Source: CAZSWR01 sp964610885 (GTDB lineage: Bacteria; Bacteroidota; Ignavibacteria; Kapaibacteriales; UBA2268). Taken from it: DNA of 24,922 bases. Shown one piece after another: positions 15,182 through 21,336 of the stretch (the stretch's first letter is position 1; each line of letters opens with the position of its first letter). Made by a program: the position numbers and the translations under genes. The notes beneath the pieces were generated by a model. That model was not told where the DNA came from. It worked only from the letters and a program-made list of their open reading frames with translations, and did no database searches. The DNA lies in the NCBI GenBank assembly GCA_964610885.1, contig CAZSWR010000055.1:1-24922 (forward strand), in the 5' to 3' direction.

Positions 15182-15943
15182 TTACCTTATAGAAGTCCTA
15201 TTCGAAATAATTAAGCGCACTCGCTCGAGGTCTTCTGGCGTATCGACGCCGACCAAATCGAGGTCGGACTTCATGCAGTAGAATTTCGCTCCATGCTCGA
15301 GCAACCGGAGTTGTTCGAGCTTTTCCATGTTTTCAAGTTTCGATTGGGCCAGGTGGGCGTGCTGCCGAAGTGCCGATATTTTATACGCATAGACGCCAAT
15401 ATGTTTCCATAAATCATACTTTTCGATCGATTCCGAGGGCGACAGGTCGCGCACAAACGGTACAGGGCTGCGAGAAAAATAGAATGCATGGTTGTCTTCG
15501 CGGAGTACCACCTTTACGACGGATGGGTCGAGCAAATCGTCCGTTGAATCTATTCTTTTGACGATTGTGCCGACTTCGGCTTCGGTGGACGAAAATTCTT
15601 TGATTAAATGGTCGATCACGTCGCCTGTCAGGAATGGTTCATCGCCCTGGATGTTGATTACTATTTCTGCATCCTCTCCGAGCTGTTCGTAGGCGTAGAG
15701 CACTCTGTCCGTCCCGCTTTTGAGTTCGCTTGGCGTGAGTACTGTTTCCGCACCCATATCGAAACAAACCTCTGCGATGCGTTCGTCGTCGGTCGCGATG
15801 ACGATTCTGTGCAAAGAGTCGGACCGAGAGGCTGCCTCCCAGACCCATTGGATGAGCGGTTTGCCGCAAATATCGACCAATGGCTTGCCGGGAAGGCGAG
15901 TGGATGCGTAGCGGGCCGGGATGATCGCAATTGATTTACACAT
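15182..15943 (-). CDS. kdsB: 3-deoxy-manno-octulosonate cytidylyltransferase
   Basis: This 253-residue cytoplasmic enzyme makes CMP-Kdo from CTP and Kdo, the activation step before Kdo joins lipid A. It has the nucleotidyltransferase opening IIPARYASTRLPGKPL, the CTP/metal site NIQGDEPF with Asp101, SRSPVPF, KHIGVYAY and the C-terminal ENMEKLEQLRLLEHG and GVDTPEDLERVR, all as in KdsB. The length matches the roughly 248 of E. coli. This is the strongest evidence in the window that the organism builds lipopolysaccharide. It follows a stand-alone CBS-pair gene after only 5 bp and is surely in the same transcript. Confidence 0.96.
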   Translation of the reverse strand: MCKSIAIIPARYASTRLPGKPLVDICGKPLIQWVWEAASRSDSLHRIVIATDDERIAEVCFDMGAETVLTPSELKSGTDRVLYAYEQLGEDAEIVINIQGDEPFLTGDVIDHLIKEFSSTEAEVGTIVKRIDSTDDLLDPSVVKVVLREDNHAFYFSRSPVPFVRDLSPSESIEKYDLWKHIGVYAYKISALRQHAHLAQSKLENMEKLEQLRLLEHGAKFYCMKSDLDLVGVDTPEDLERVRLIISNRTSIR

Positions 15944-15948
15944 CTATA

Positions 15949-16380
15949 TCAAATTTCCTCAAGTGTTTTGTATAGAAACATCATTACATCGAACGTTGTA
16001 ACCAACCCGATCAAGTTGTTTTTCCAGTCCACGACCGGAAGGCAGTCGGCGTTGTATTTGGCCATTAGCTCGATTGCTTTCCTGACGCTATCCTCCGGGT
16101 ATATCAGCCGGACGTTTTTCGCCATGATGTGTTGGAAATCATTAATTGTATTTTGCCCTACGTCCTTGAAGTCGTCGTTGAACTCATAGATTTGGCGTAG
16201 TGCATATTCGCGAAGCGAGCGTTCGGTGATTAAACCAATGAATTTGCCCTGATCGATGACCGGGACGAATCCGGTATGTTCTCTTCGCATTATTTCGTCG
16301 GCGCGGGATATAGGATCCTCAAGGGTTACCGTGGATACCCCACGTGTCATGATTTCTTCGATTGTCGTTACTTTTGGCAT
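15949..16380 (-). CDS. Two-CBS-domain protein
   Basis: This 143-residue protein consists of two CBS motifs. The first is residues 1-65 (TIEEIMTRGVSTVTLEDPIS, then GFVPVIDQGKFIGLITERSL) and the second about 80-140 (IMAKNVRLIYPEDSVRKAIE, then DCLPVVDWKNNLIGLVTTFD). A CBS pair usually binds AMP, ATP or SAM and regulates a partner. There is no catalytic or membrane domain. A good Shine-Dalgarno (AAGGAGAG) precedes the ATG at 16380. It lies 5 bp upstream of kdsB. In many Gram-negatives the Kdo-pathway isomerase KdsD carries a C-terminal CBS pair, so a stand-alone CBS gene beside kdsB may regulate the same pathway. That is inference. Confidence 0.9.
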   Translation of the reverse strand: MPKVTTIEEIMTRGVSTVTLEDPISRADEIMRREHTGFVPVIDQGKFIGLITERSLREYALRQIYEFNDDFKDVGQNTINDFQHIMAKNVRLIYPEDSVRKAIELMAKYNADCLPVVDWKNNLIGLVTTFDVMMFLYKTLEEI

Positions 16381-16465
16381 TCTCAGCTCTCCTTTCCGAT
16401 GCTAAAGGAATAAAACAGCTCCTTGAGAATTAAGAAGCTATTAAGCCATGATTATTGTTTCCATA

Positions 16466-17029
16466 TTAAAACAATTCCAAATGCTCGAATACAATTTCAA
16501 GTCCGATTAGTATCAGCACGATTCCACCGGCAATTTGCGCCTTGTCGCCGAAACCACTGCTGAGCTTTTCGCCAAACTTGATACCAAGCAGGGTCATCGC
16601 GGCGGCAACGATACCGATGACGACACATGGAAACAGGATTTCCTGGCCAAAAAGGCCCAGGCTAAACCCCACGGCAAGCGCGTCGATACTCGTCGCCACG
16701 GCCAGGCTCACGAGAGTAACGCCACGGGAAATGTCCTTCGAGATCGATTCGCTGCTGTGTTTGACTCCTGTTTCAATCATTTTGAAACCGATAAAACCAA
16801 GAATGGCAAATGCAATCCAGTGGTCGAACGAAGAAATGTAGTCCACAAGGCCGCGCCCGAGGGACCAACCAATGATCGGCATAAAGAATTGGAATAATCC
16901 GAAATGGAAAGATAGGCGAAACCTTTGGCGGCCGGTCGCACGCCCGAAAAATGCACCCGCCCCCACCGATACAGCAAAGGCATCGAGCGCAAGCGCAAAT
17001 GCAATCAAGACAATATCAACAACCGACAA
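16466..17029 (-). CDS. mntP: MntP-type manganese efflux pump
   Basis: This 187-residue inner-membrane protein of the MntP (DUF204/YebN) family exports Mn2+. About six hydrophobic segments are present. The two internal-repeat signatures are LALDAFAVSVGAG (residues 13-25) and ATSIDALAVGFSLG (about 110-123), whose Asp residues are thought to bind metal. No ATG is available at the N-terminus. A TTG at 17029 with AGGAAGAG just upstream is the best start. The riboswitch often found before mntP (yybP-ykoY) is not recognisable in the leader. A TAATTTTG box lies 35 bp upstream of the TTG. A long repeat-filled gap follows on the 5' side. Confidence 0.92.
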   Translation of the reverse strand: MSVVDIVLIAFALALDAFAVSVGAGAFFGRATGRQRFRLSFHFGLFQFFMPIIGWSLGRGLVDYISSFDHWIAFAILGFIGFKMIETGVKHSSESISKDISRGVTLVSLAVATSIDALAVGFSLGLFGQEILFPCVVIGIVAAAMTLLGIKFGEKLSSGFGDKAQIAGGIVLILIGLEIVFEHLELF

Positions 17030-17063
17030 TTCTCTTCCTAACTTTTTCGTTCAACACCGACTG

Positions 17064-17071
17064 CAAAATTA
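17064..17071 (-). promoter_or_regulatory. Possible -7 box for mntP
   Basis: The minus strand reads TAATTTTG, an exact TAnnTTTG match 35 bp before the TTG start. No TTG is seen 19-21 nt upstream of it, so it is a weak call. Confidence 0.3.
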
Positions 17072-17218
17072 CGGAAAACCGAGAACATTGCCCGTGGATA
17101 TTTTCGTTTGACCGGATATTGTTGTGCTTGGCTGTAAGCATATTACGGCATGTTTAAAAGAAATGTGCGCGTCATGCTGTGCGCCGACGAAACAAAAGAG
17201 AATGCTGAAATAAATATG

Positions 17219-17284
17219 CTCATCCGATGACTCTCAAGGTTATTCATTCGAATTTAACACGAGATTGGGTAGTCATCCGATGAG
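17219..17284 (-). repeat. CTCATCCGATGACT inverted-repeat unit, copy 1 (partner of element B)
   Basis: CTCATCCGATGACT (17219-17232) and AGTCATCCGATGAG (17271-17284) are inverted repeats with one central mismatch. Each also contains the palindrome TCATC-C-GATGA. The 66-bp unit lies 46 bp from the edge of element B, on the side corresponding to the downstream end in element orientation. The same arrangement occurs at 21197-21264. Confidence 0.65.
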
Positions 17285-17330
17285 TTGCCGATGTTTGGAG
17301 CATAGAGGAAAAAGGTATGATTTCGGATTG

Positions 17331-17508
17331 ATACCACGCTAGCGGTTGTTATATTGTAGACGTTATTTGTCCAGTGCAAGTCATACCGCGTAGCGGTTGT
17401 TATTTAAAACACATCTTGACTCAACCAAACTCATATAACATTCGCTACGCGAAATCAATTCTGAGAACTCAGCATTATGCTACAATAGAACAACCGCTCG
17501 CGCGGTAT
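17331..17508 (-). repeat. 178-bp four-hairpin element, copy B (inverted orientation)
   Basis: The reverse complement aligns with copies A and C end to end. The ends are ATACCACGCTAGCGGTTGTT (17331-17350, continuing to 17359) and CTACAATAGAACAACCGC plus TCGCGCGGTAT (17480-17508). In element orientation the four hairpins are ACCGC-GCGA-GCGGT, TTCGC-GTA-GCGAA, ACCGC-TAC-GCGGT and ACCGC-TAGC-GTGGT, the last with a G-U pair. Spacer sequences between hairpins differ strongly from A and C, although total length is the same. It lies in the 737-bp gap between the divergent mntP and cheW genes. No ORF is supported. Confidence 0.8.
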
Positions 17509-17766
17509 ATGATAATCCCGACTCTTTCTGGTTGACTGCTAAGAAAAAGGTTACAGCGTGCAGTGCCACTTCAATAGGATCCCGCACCGCGCAAGATGAA
17601 AGAAAACGGCGCTACATTCGTTTACAAATAATCAGCACAGGCGAAAGCTTTTGCAATGGAAAAGTATGAATTCATTAGATTCAGTGATTTATGCAAAATC
17701 CGAATCGCATTCGAGAGAAGGTTCCTTTTTTCGATCGGTTCGAATAATTGAAATCAAGGAGCAAAT

Positions 17767-18270
17767 ATGGCTAATATTATTGATAATATACAAGCTGACG
17801 TTGCCGAGGACTTGTCGGACGAAATACTGCAATTGGTTACGTTCAAAATCGGCGACGAAGAGTTTGCCGTTGACATCCTCCAGGTGCAGGAAATCATAAA
17901 AATGCCCGAATATACCCGCGTGCCGAATTCGCCGCGGGCGGTGGTGGGCGTGATTAATCTTCGTGGGAAAGTGATCCCTGTCCTTGATTTCCGGTTGCAA
18001 TTGGGTTTGGAGCAGCGCGAGGCCGACCGCATGACGCGCATTGCCGTCGTGGAGATCAAATCTCGGGTGATCGGCTTCATCGTCGATCAGGTGAGCGAAG
18101 TGATTCGCGTGAACAAGTCCATAACGGAGGCCCCGCCGGCCATGGTCAGCGGCATCAGTTCCGAATATATTACTTCGATCGGGAAACTGGACGAGCGGCT
18201 GCTGATCATGCTCGATTTGGAAAAGATACTCTTCGCCGATACCGAAGAAAACACTGAAGACAAATCATAG
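17767..18270 (+). CDS. cheW: CheW chemotaxis coupling protein
   Basis: This 167-residue cytoplasmic adaptor links chemoreceptors to the CheA kinase. The CheW fold is complete: LQLVTFKIGDEEFAVDILQV, then IKMPEYTRVPNSPRAVVGVI, NLRGKVIPVLDFRLQLGL, FIVDQVSEVIRV and a final DERLLIMLDLEKIL. An AAGGAG lies five bases before the ATG at 17767. A short acidic extension precedes the domain (residues 1-17). No cheA, receptor or other chemotaxis gene is within the window, so it is either isolated or serves a cluster elsewhere. The gene is preceded by the repeat-filled gap and followed by 160 bp before sixA. Confidence 0.95.
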   Translation: MANIIDNIQADVAEDLSDEILQLVTFKIGDEEFAVDILQVQEIIKMPEYTRVPNSPRAVVGVINLRGKVIPVLDFRLQLGLEQREADRMTRIAVVEIKSRVIGFIVDQVSEVIRVNKSITEAPPAMVSGISSEYITSIGKLDERLLIMLDLEKILFADTEENTEDKS

Positions 18271-18396
18271 CCCCGGTAATTCATTGCTATTTACTGCTGA
18301 TGGCCTGTTTTTGAAGAAACGGATAAAATAATCTGTGGCTTGTTGTGTCTTTTATCGATTATGCTTTGATGGGATGAAGCAGCCCACTTGGCATTG

Positions 18397-18426
18397 TTGA
18401 AACAGAATTTTTGAACTATATATTTG
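18397..18426 (+). promoter_or_regulatory. Promoter predicted to give leaderless sixA mRNA
   Basis: TTG (18397-18399), a 19-nt spacer and TATATTTG (18419-18426) match the Bacteroidota consensus exactly. The box ends four bases before the sixA ATG at 18431, so transcription would start at or beside the A of the start codon. Confidence 0.45.
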
Positions 18427-18430
18427 ATAG

Positions 18431-18925
18431 ATGAAAAGATTAATATTAGTACGGCACGCTAAATCGGATTGGGCAGACGCAGGGCTTACGGACCACGAAC
18501 GCCCTCTGAACAGCCGAGGCAAAAAGGATGCCCCTCGAATGGCCAAAGCAGCAGCAGAGCAAACAATTCCGCCGGACGTTATACTCTCGAGCAGCGCGAA
18601 ACGGGCATTCTCCACTGCGAAGTTTTTCGCAAAGGAGTTCAATTTCTCTGAGACGAAAATCGATGTCCGCGACGATGTGTACTCGGCCGATTGGCGCTCT
18701 TGCCTGAATATCATCAATTCGATAAACGACGCAGATTGCCGCGTGGCGATGCTCGTGGGCCACAATCCATTCATCACCGAGCTGGCCGACCGACTGACGC
18801 GCCAAAGCTTCGGAAACGTGCCCACTTGCGGCGTAATAATGATTGACTTCGACGTGGCGAGCTGGGCCGAGATTTCGTCTGGCCTGGGCAAGGTTTCTTT
18901 CTACGAGTACCCGAAGAATGTTTAA
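18431..18925 (+). CDS. sixA: SixA-type phosphohistidine phosphatase
   Basis: This 164-residue protein belongs to the histidine phosphatase (phosphoglycerate mutase-like) superfamily. The catalytic motif LVRHAKS places the nucleophile at His9. The second conserved His is His111 in LVGHNPF. The short length, and the pattern SDW...LTDHERPLNSRGK then ILSSSAKRAFSTAKFF, match the SixA branch, which dephosphorylates phosphohistidine on phosphotransfer proteins. The start is fixed because the RHG motif begins only seven residues in. A consensus promoter ends four bases before the ATG. A cluster of palindromes follows the stop by 24 bp and may terminate transcription. Confidence 0.92.
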   Translation: MKRLILVRHAKSDWADAGLTDHERPLNSRGKKDAPRMAKAAAEQTIPPDVILSSSAKRAFSTAKFFAKEFNFSETKIDVRDDVYSADWRSCLNIINSINDADCRVAMLVGHNPFITELADRLTRQSFGNVPTCGVIMIDFDVASWAEISSGLGKVSFYEYPKNV

Positions 18926-18948
18926 ATAAATGAATTGCCTTGCATTCG

Positions 18949-19048
18949 CGGGTTCGGAACCCGTGCGACTTTTCTGAAAGACGTGCCACACTTCCGAAGT
19001 GTGGACACCACCCCGCCCTTCGGGCACCCCTCCTTGGCAAGGATGGGG
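18949..19048. repeat. Cluster of GC-rich palindromes after sixA
   Basis: Several palindromes are packed into 100 bp: CGGGTTCGGAACCCG (18949-18963), CCACACTTCCGAAGTGTGG (18986-19004, 9-bp arms around one base), GCCC-TTC-GGGC at about 19016-19025, and CCCCTCCTTG-GC-AAGGATGGGG (19027-19048, one bulge). The composition is far more GC-rich than the surrounding gap. This looks like a REP-type repeat that may also end sixA transcription. I see no second copy in the window. Confidence 0.5.
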
Positions 19049-19078
19049 AATGTAAACACTTGATATGTATGATGATAG

Positions 19079-19111
19079 AGTCATACTAACATTCCAAATG
19101 GTAGTATGACT
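19079..19111. promoter_or_regulatory. 10-bp perfect inverted repeat upstream of pepT
   Basis: AGTCATACTA (19079-19088) and TAGTATGACT (19102-19111) are perfect inverted repeats with a 13-nt spacer, in an AT-rich region 240 bp before pepT. It may be a regulator site or a weak hairpin. Nothing in the sequence decides between them. Confidence 0.35.
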
Positions 19112-19234
19112 AACTATATTTATTCCATTCGTTTACGCAATCTCATCTGCACATTATTGAAATTGGATCCTTAACCTTCACACAATTCCCCGCGATTTTC
19201 AATCATTTGATTTCTGTGTTTATTTACTTTTAAC

Positions 19235-19242
19235 TATATTTG
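19235..19242 (+). promoter_or_regulatory. Possible -7 box for pepT
   Basis: TATATTTG matches TAnnTTTG exactly, 110 bp before the pepT start. The -33 position has CTGTG instead of TTG, so confidence is low. Confidence 0.3.
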
Positions 19243-19351
19243 TATAACCGCGCCACCGAGCCAAACGTACAATATTCGGTGCAATGGAAAGTTTATGCGA
19301 TTTTCGAGATAATTACTTATTTTTTTTGTATAAAACAGAATTGATGTTAAT

Positions 19352-20605
19352 ATGGAAACAGCATTAGAAAAATTCCTCCGCTACGCGAAATACGACACGC
19401 AATCCAGCGAAGAAGGAAACGAAACTCCATCCACGAAGAAACAATTTGAACTGGCCAACCAGCTCGTCAAAGAGCTTCGCGCCATGGGCATCTCGGACGC
19501 CGAAGTCGATGAGCATTGCTACGTGATGGCCACAGTGCCGTCGAACATTCCCGAAGGCCACGCTGCCTATGGCAAAGTGCCCACAATCGGGCTAATTGCC
19601 CACGTGGACACCTCGCCAGACGTTTCCGGTGCGGACGTGAAACCGCAGATCATCGAGAATTACCAAGGCGGCGACCTCGTCCTCCCGGGCGACAATTCAG
19701 TCGTCATCACGGTGGCCGAGAACCCGAACCTGAACAAATGCATCGGCCACACGATCGTTACGACGGACGGCACCACGCTGCTCGGCTCGGACGACAAATC
19801 CGGCATCGCCGAAATTATGGCAGCCGTCGAACACCTTCTGGCCCATCCGGAAATCCTCCACGGGAAGATCCGCATCGGGTTCACGCCAGACGAAGAAATC
19901 GGCAAAGGCACAATCTTTTTCGATATTAACAAATTCGCTGCCGACGTGGCCTACACGCTCGACGGAGACCTGCCCGGCGAACTGAACAAAGAGACTTTCA
20001 GCGCAAACGCTGCAATCATCAGGGTCTTCGGACGCGACATCCACCCGGGCATGGCCAAAGACGTAATGATCAACTCCGTCCGCGTTGCCTCGGACATCGT
20101 CGCGAAGTTGCCCCGCAAAATGTCGCCCGAACACACATCCGGCTACGAACCGTACATCCACCCGCACCAGTTCACCGGCTCTGTCGGCGAATCGACGATC
20201 AAATTCCTGCTCAGGGACTTCAAAACCGAAGGCCTCGACGAGCAGAAACGCATCCTCGAAGCGGTCATCGCCGAAGTGCAACCGATGTATCCCAAAGCGA
20301 AAATTGAACTCGAAATCATCGAATACTACCGCAACATGCGCGAAAAGCTCGACGAGAAGCCCGAAGTGCTCGAATGCCTCTGGGCGGCTGCCGAACGCGC
20401 CGGCGCCAATCCACATTGGGAGCCAATCCGCGGCGGTACGGACGGTTCGCGCCTGACGGAGATGGGCCTTCCGACGCCGAATATCTTCACAGGCGGCCAG
20501 AATTTCCACTCGCGCACCGAATGGCTGTCCGTCAATGGCATGAATATCGCCGTCCAGACAGTTCTGAATTTGGTTCAGGTGTTCGTCGAGAAATACTCGA
20601 AATAA
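19352..20605 (+). CDS. pepT: Peptidase T (aminotripeptidase, M20 family)
   Basis: This 417-residue cytoplasmic di-zinc peptidase removes the N-terminal residue from tripeptides. The M20 landmarks are IGLIAHVDTSPDVSG with His84/Asp86, LLGSDDKSG with the bridging Asp near 147, and TPDEEIGKG with Glu181/Glu182 as catalytic base and ligand. A final NIFTGGQNFHSRTEW holds the last His. The central dimerisation lid (IRVFGRDIHPGMAKDVMINS) is also present. Length and features match PepT and not the shorter dipeptidase relatives. The ATG at 19352 gives METALEKFLRYAKYDT, the usual opening. It is a single gene ended by a clear terminator. Confidence 0.95.
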   Translation: METALEKFLRYAKYDTQSSEEGNETPSTKKQFELANQLVKELRAMGISDAEVDEHCYVMATVPSNIPEGHAAYGKVPTIGLIAHVDTSPDVSGADVKPQIIENYQGGDLVLPGDNSVVITVAENPNLNKCIGHTIVTTDGTTLLGSDDKSGIAEIMAAVEHLLAHPEILHGKIRIGFTPDEEIGKGTIFFDINKFAADVAYTLDGDLPGELNKETFSANAAIIRVFGRDIHPGMAKDVMINSVRVASDIVAKLPRKMSPEHTSGYEPYIHPHQFTGSVGESTIKFLLRDFKTEGLDEQKRILEAVIAEVQPMYPKAKIELEIIEYYRNMREKLDEKPEVLECLWAAAERAGANPHWEPIRGGTDGSRLTEMGLPTPNIFTGGQNFHSRTEWLSVNGMNIAVQTVLNLVQVFVEKYSK

Positions 20606-20625
20606 TTTCACCATACAAAAAGAAT

Positions 20626-20666
20626 AAAATGCCTTTCGCTGCGCAGTCGGCGTCGGGCATTTTTTT
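20626..20666 (+). terminator. Rho-independent terminator of pepT
   Basis: AAAATGCC (20626-20633) and GGCATTTT (20656-20663) form the outer stem. An inner CGC/GCG pair lies inside, and a run of T follows directly. It begins 20 bp after the pepT stop. Confidence 0.8.
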
Positions 20667-20766
20667 GCTCAGAATTGAACGTAGAGGACACAGTAAACAG
20701 AGCCACTTGTTTTACTCCTCGCCAAACGCCCCTAACGTGAAACTGCATAATACACAGAATAAATTT

Positions 20767-20805
20767 AGGGGCTGGTTCCGAAACCGCCCGAAGTGTCAAT
20801 AATAA
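20767..20805. repeat. GGGGCTGGTTCC-type repeat, copy 2
   Basis: The first 23 nt resemble 2391-2413. The tail CGCCCGAAGTGTCAATAATA (from 20785) recurs at 21293-21313 with one mismatch, so fragments of this repeat flank element C on both sides. GCCCCTAA (20728-20735) is an inverted match to TTAGGGGC at 20765-20772. Confidence 0.45.
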
Positions 20806-20973
20806 GTCCCCAAGCAAAATATTGTGAGCAAATTTAATCTAACTTTATTAAATTGAGTCTTGTGCTTAGCAAATAAATGTGGGATCACCCTTGGAATTCG
20901 AATTGAGTTAGATAAGAGGGCACAAGTCACAAATACCATTTTAGTGTGTTATCAAAATCGATATTGGTATTCT

Positions 20974-21149
20974 TTACCGCGTAGCGGTTGTTGTATTGTA
21001 GTACATCGTTTAAACTTTTGGCAAGATTTCGCGTATCGAATGTTTTATATGATTGGTTGATTCATACAGAGGATATATAACAACCGCTACGCGGTATGAC
21101 TTGTACAAGGGAAAACAATACTACAATATAACAACCGCTAGCGCGGTAT
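20974..21149 (+). repeat. 178-bp four-hairpin element, copy C
   Basis: This is very similar to copy A through most of its length, including spacers (for example GGTTGATTCAT and the AACTTTT region). The left end TTACCGCGTAGCGGTTGTTG starts near 20975. The right end is CTACAATATAACAACCGC plus TAGCGCGGTAT (21121-21149). The hairpins are ACCGC-GTA-GCGGT, TTCG-CGTAT-CGAA (closing pair lost), ACCGC-TAC-GCGGT and ACCGC-TAGC-GCGGT. It lies in the 731-bp gap between convergent pepT and mutS, so the family is not tied to promoters. Confidence 0.8.
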
Positions 21150-21196
21150 CAATCGGCAAGATATTGTTATTGCAGGAAGGTTACAAACGCTGCAAA

Positions 21197-21264
21197 CTCA
21201 TCCGATGACTTCCAACGTAACCATGTCAAATATAAATGAACAACCCCTAAAGTTATCGGATAAG
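21197..21264 (+). repeat. CTCATCCGATGACT inverted-repeat unit, copy 2 (partner of element C)
   Basis: CTCATCCGATGACT (21197-21210) and AGTTATCGGATAAG (21251-21264) are inverted repeats with two mismatches. The 68-bp unit starts 47 bp after the end of element C, against 46 bp for the equivalent unit beside element B. CAAAC also sits at the same place shortly before the repeat in both copies. Confidence 0.6.
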
Positions 21265-21292
21265 TATTAGAAGTTCAAATTAGGTGAACCCG

Positions 21293-21313
21293 CGCCCGAA
21301 GGGTCAATAATAA
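21293..21313. repeat. Fragment CGCCCGAAGGGTCAATAATA before the mutS 3' end
   Basis: It repeats the tail of the unit at 20785-20805 with one mismatch. It lies 24 bp beyond the mutS stop codon, so it belongs to the mutS 3' flank. Confidence 0.4.
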
Positions 21314-21336
21314 TGTGCTTTTGTGCTGATTCCCAC

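Noticed and set aside
17030..17220. yybP-ykoY manganese riboswitch upstream of mntP
   Set aside because: Looked for because it often precedes mntP, but the conserved junction sequences are not recognisable on the minus strand.
20860..21060. 66-codon open frame overlapping element C
   Set aside because: It runs through the repeat, is cysteine-rich and low in coding character, and the other copies do not preserve the frame.
8823..21149. CRISPR array interpretation of the repeated hairpins
   Set aside because: The three copies are kilobases apart in different orientations, units are inverted and not direct repeats, and no cas gene is present.
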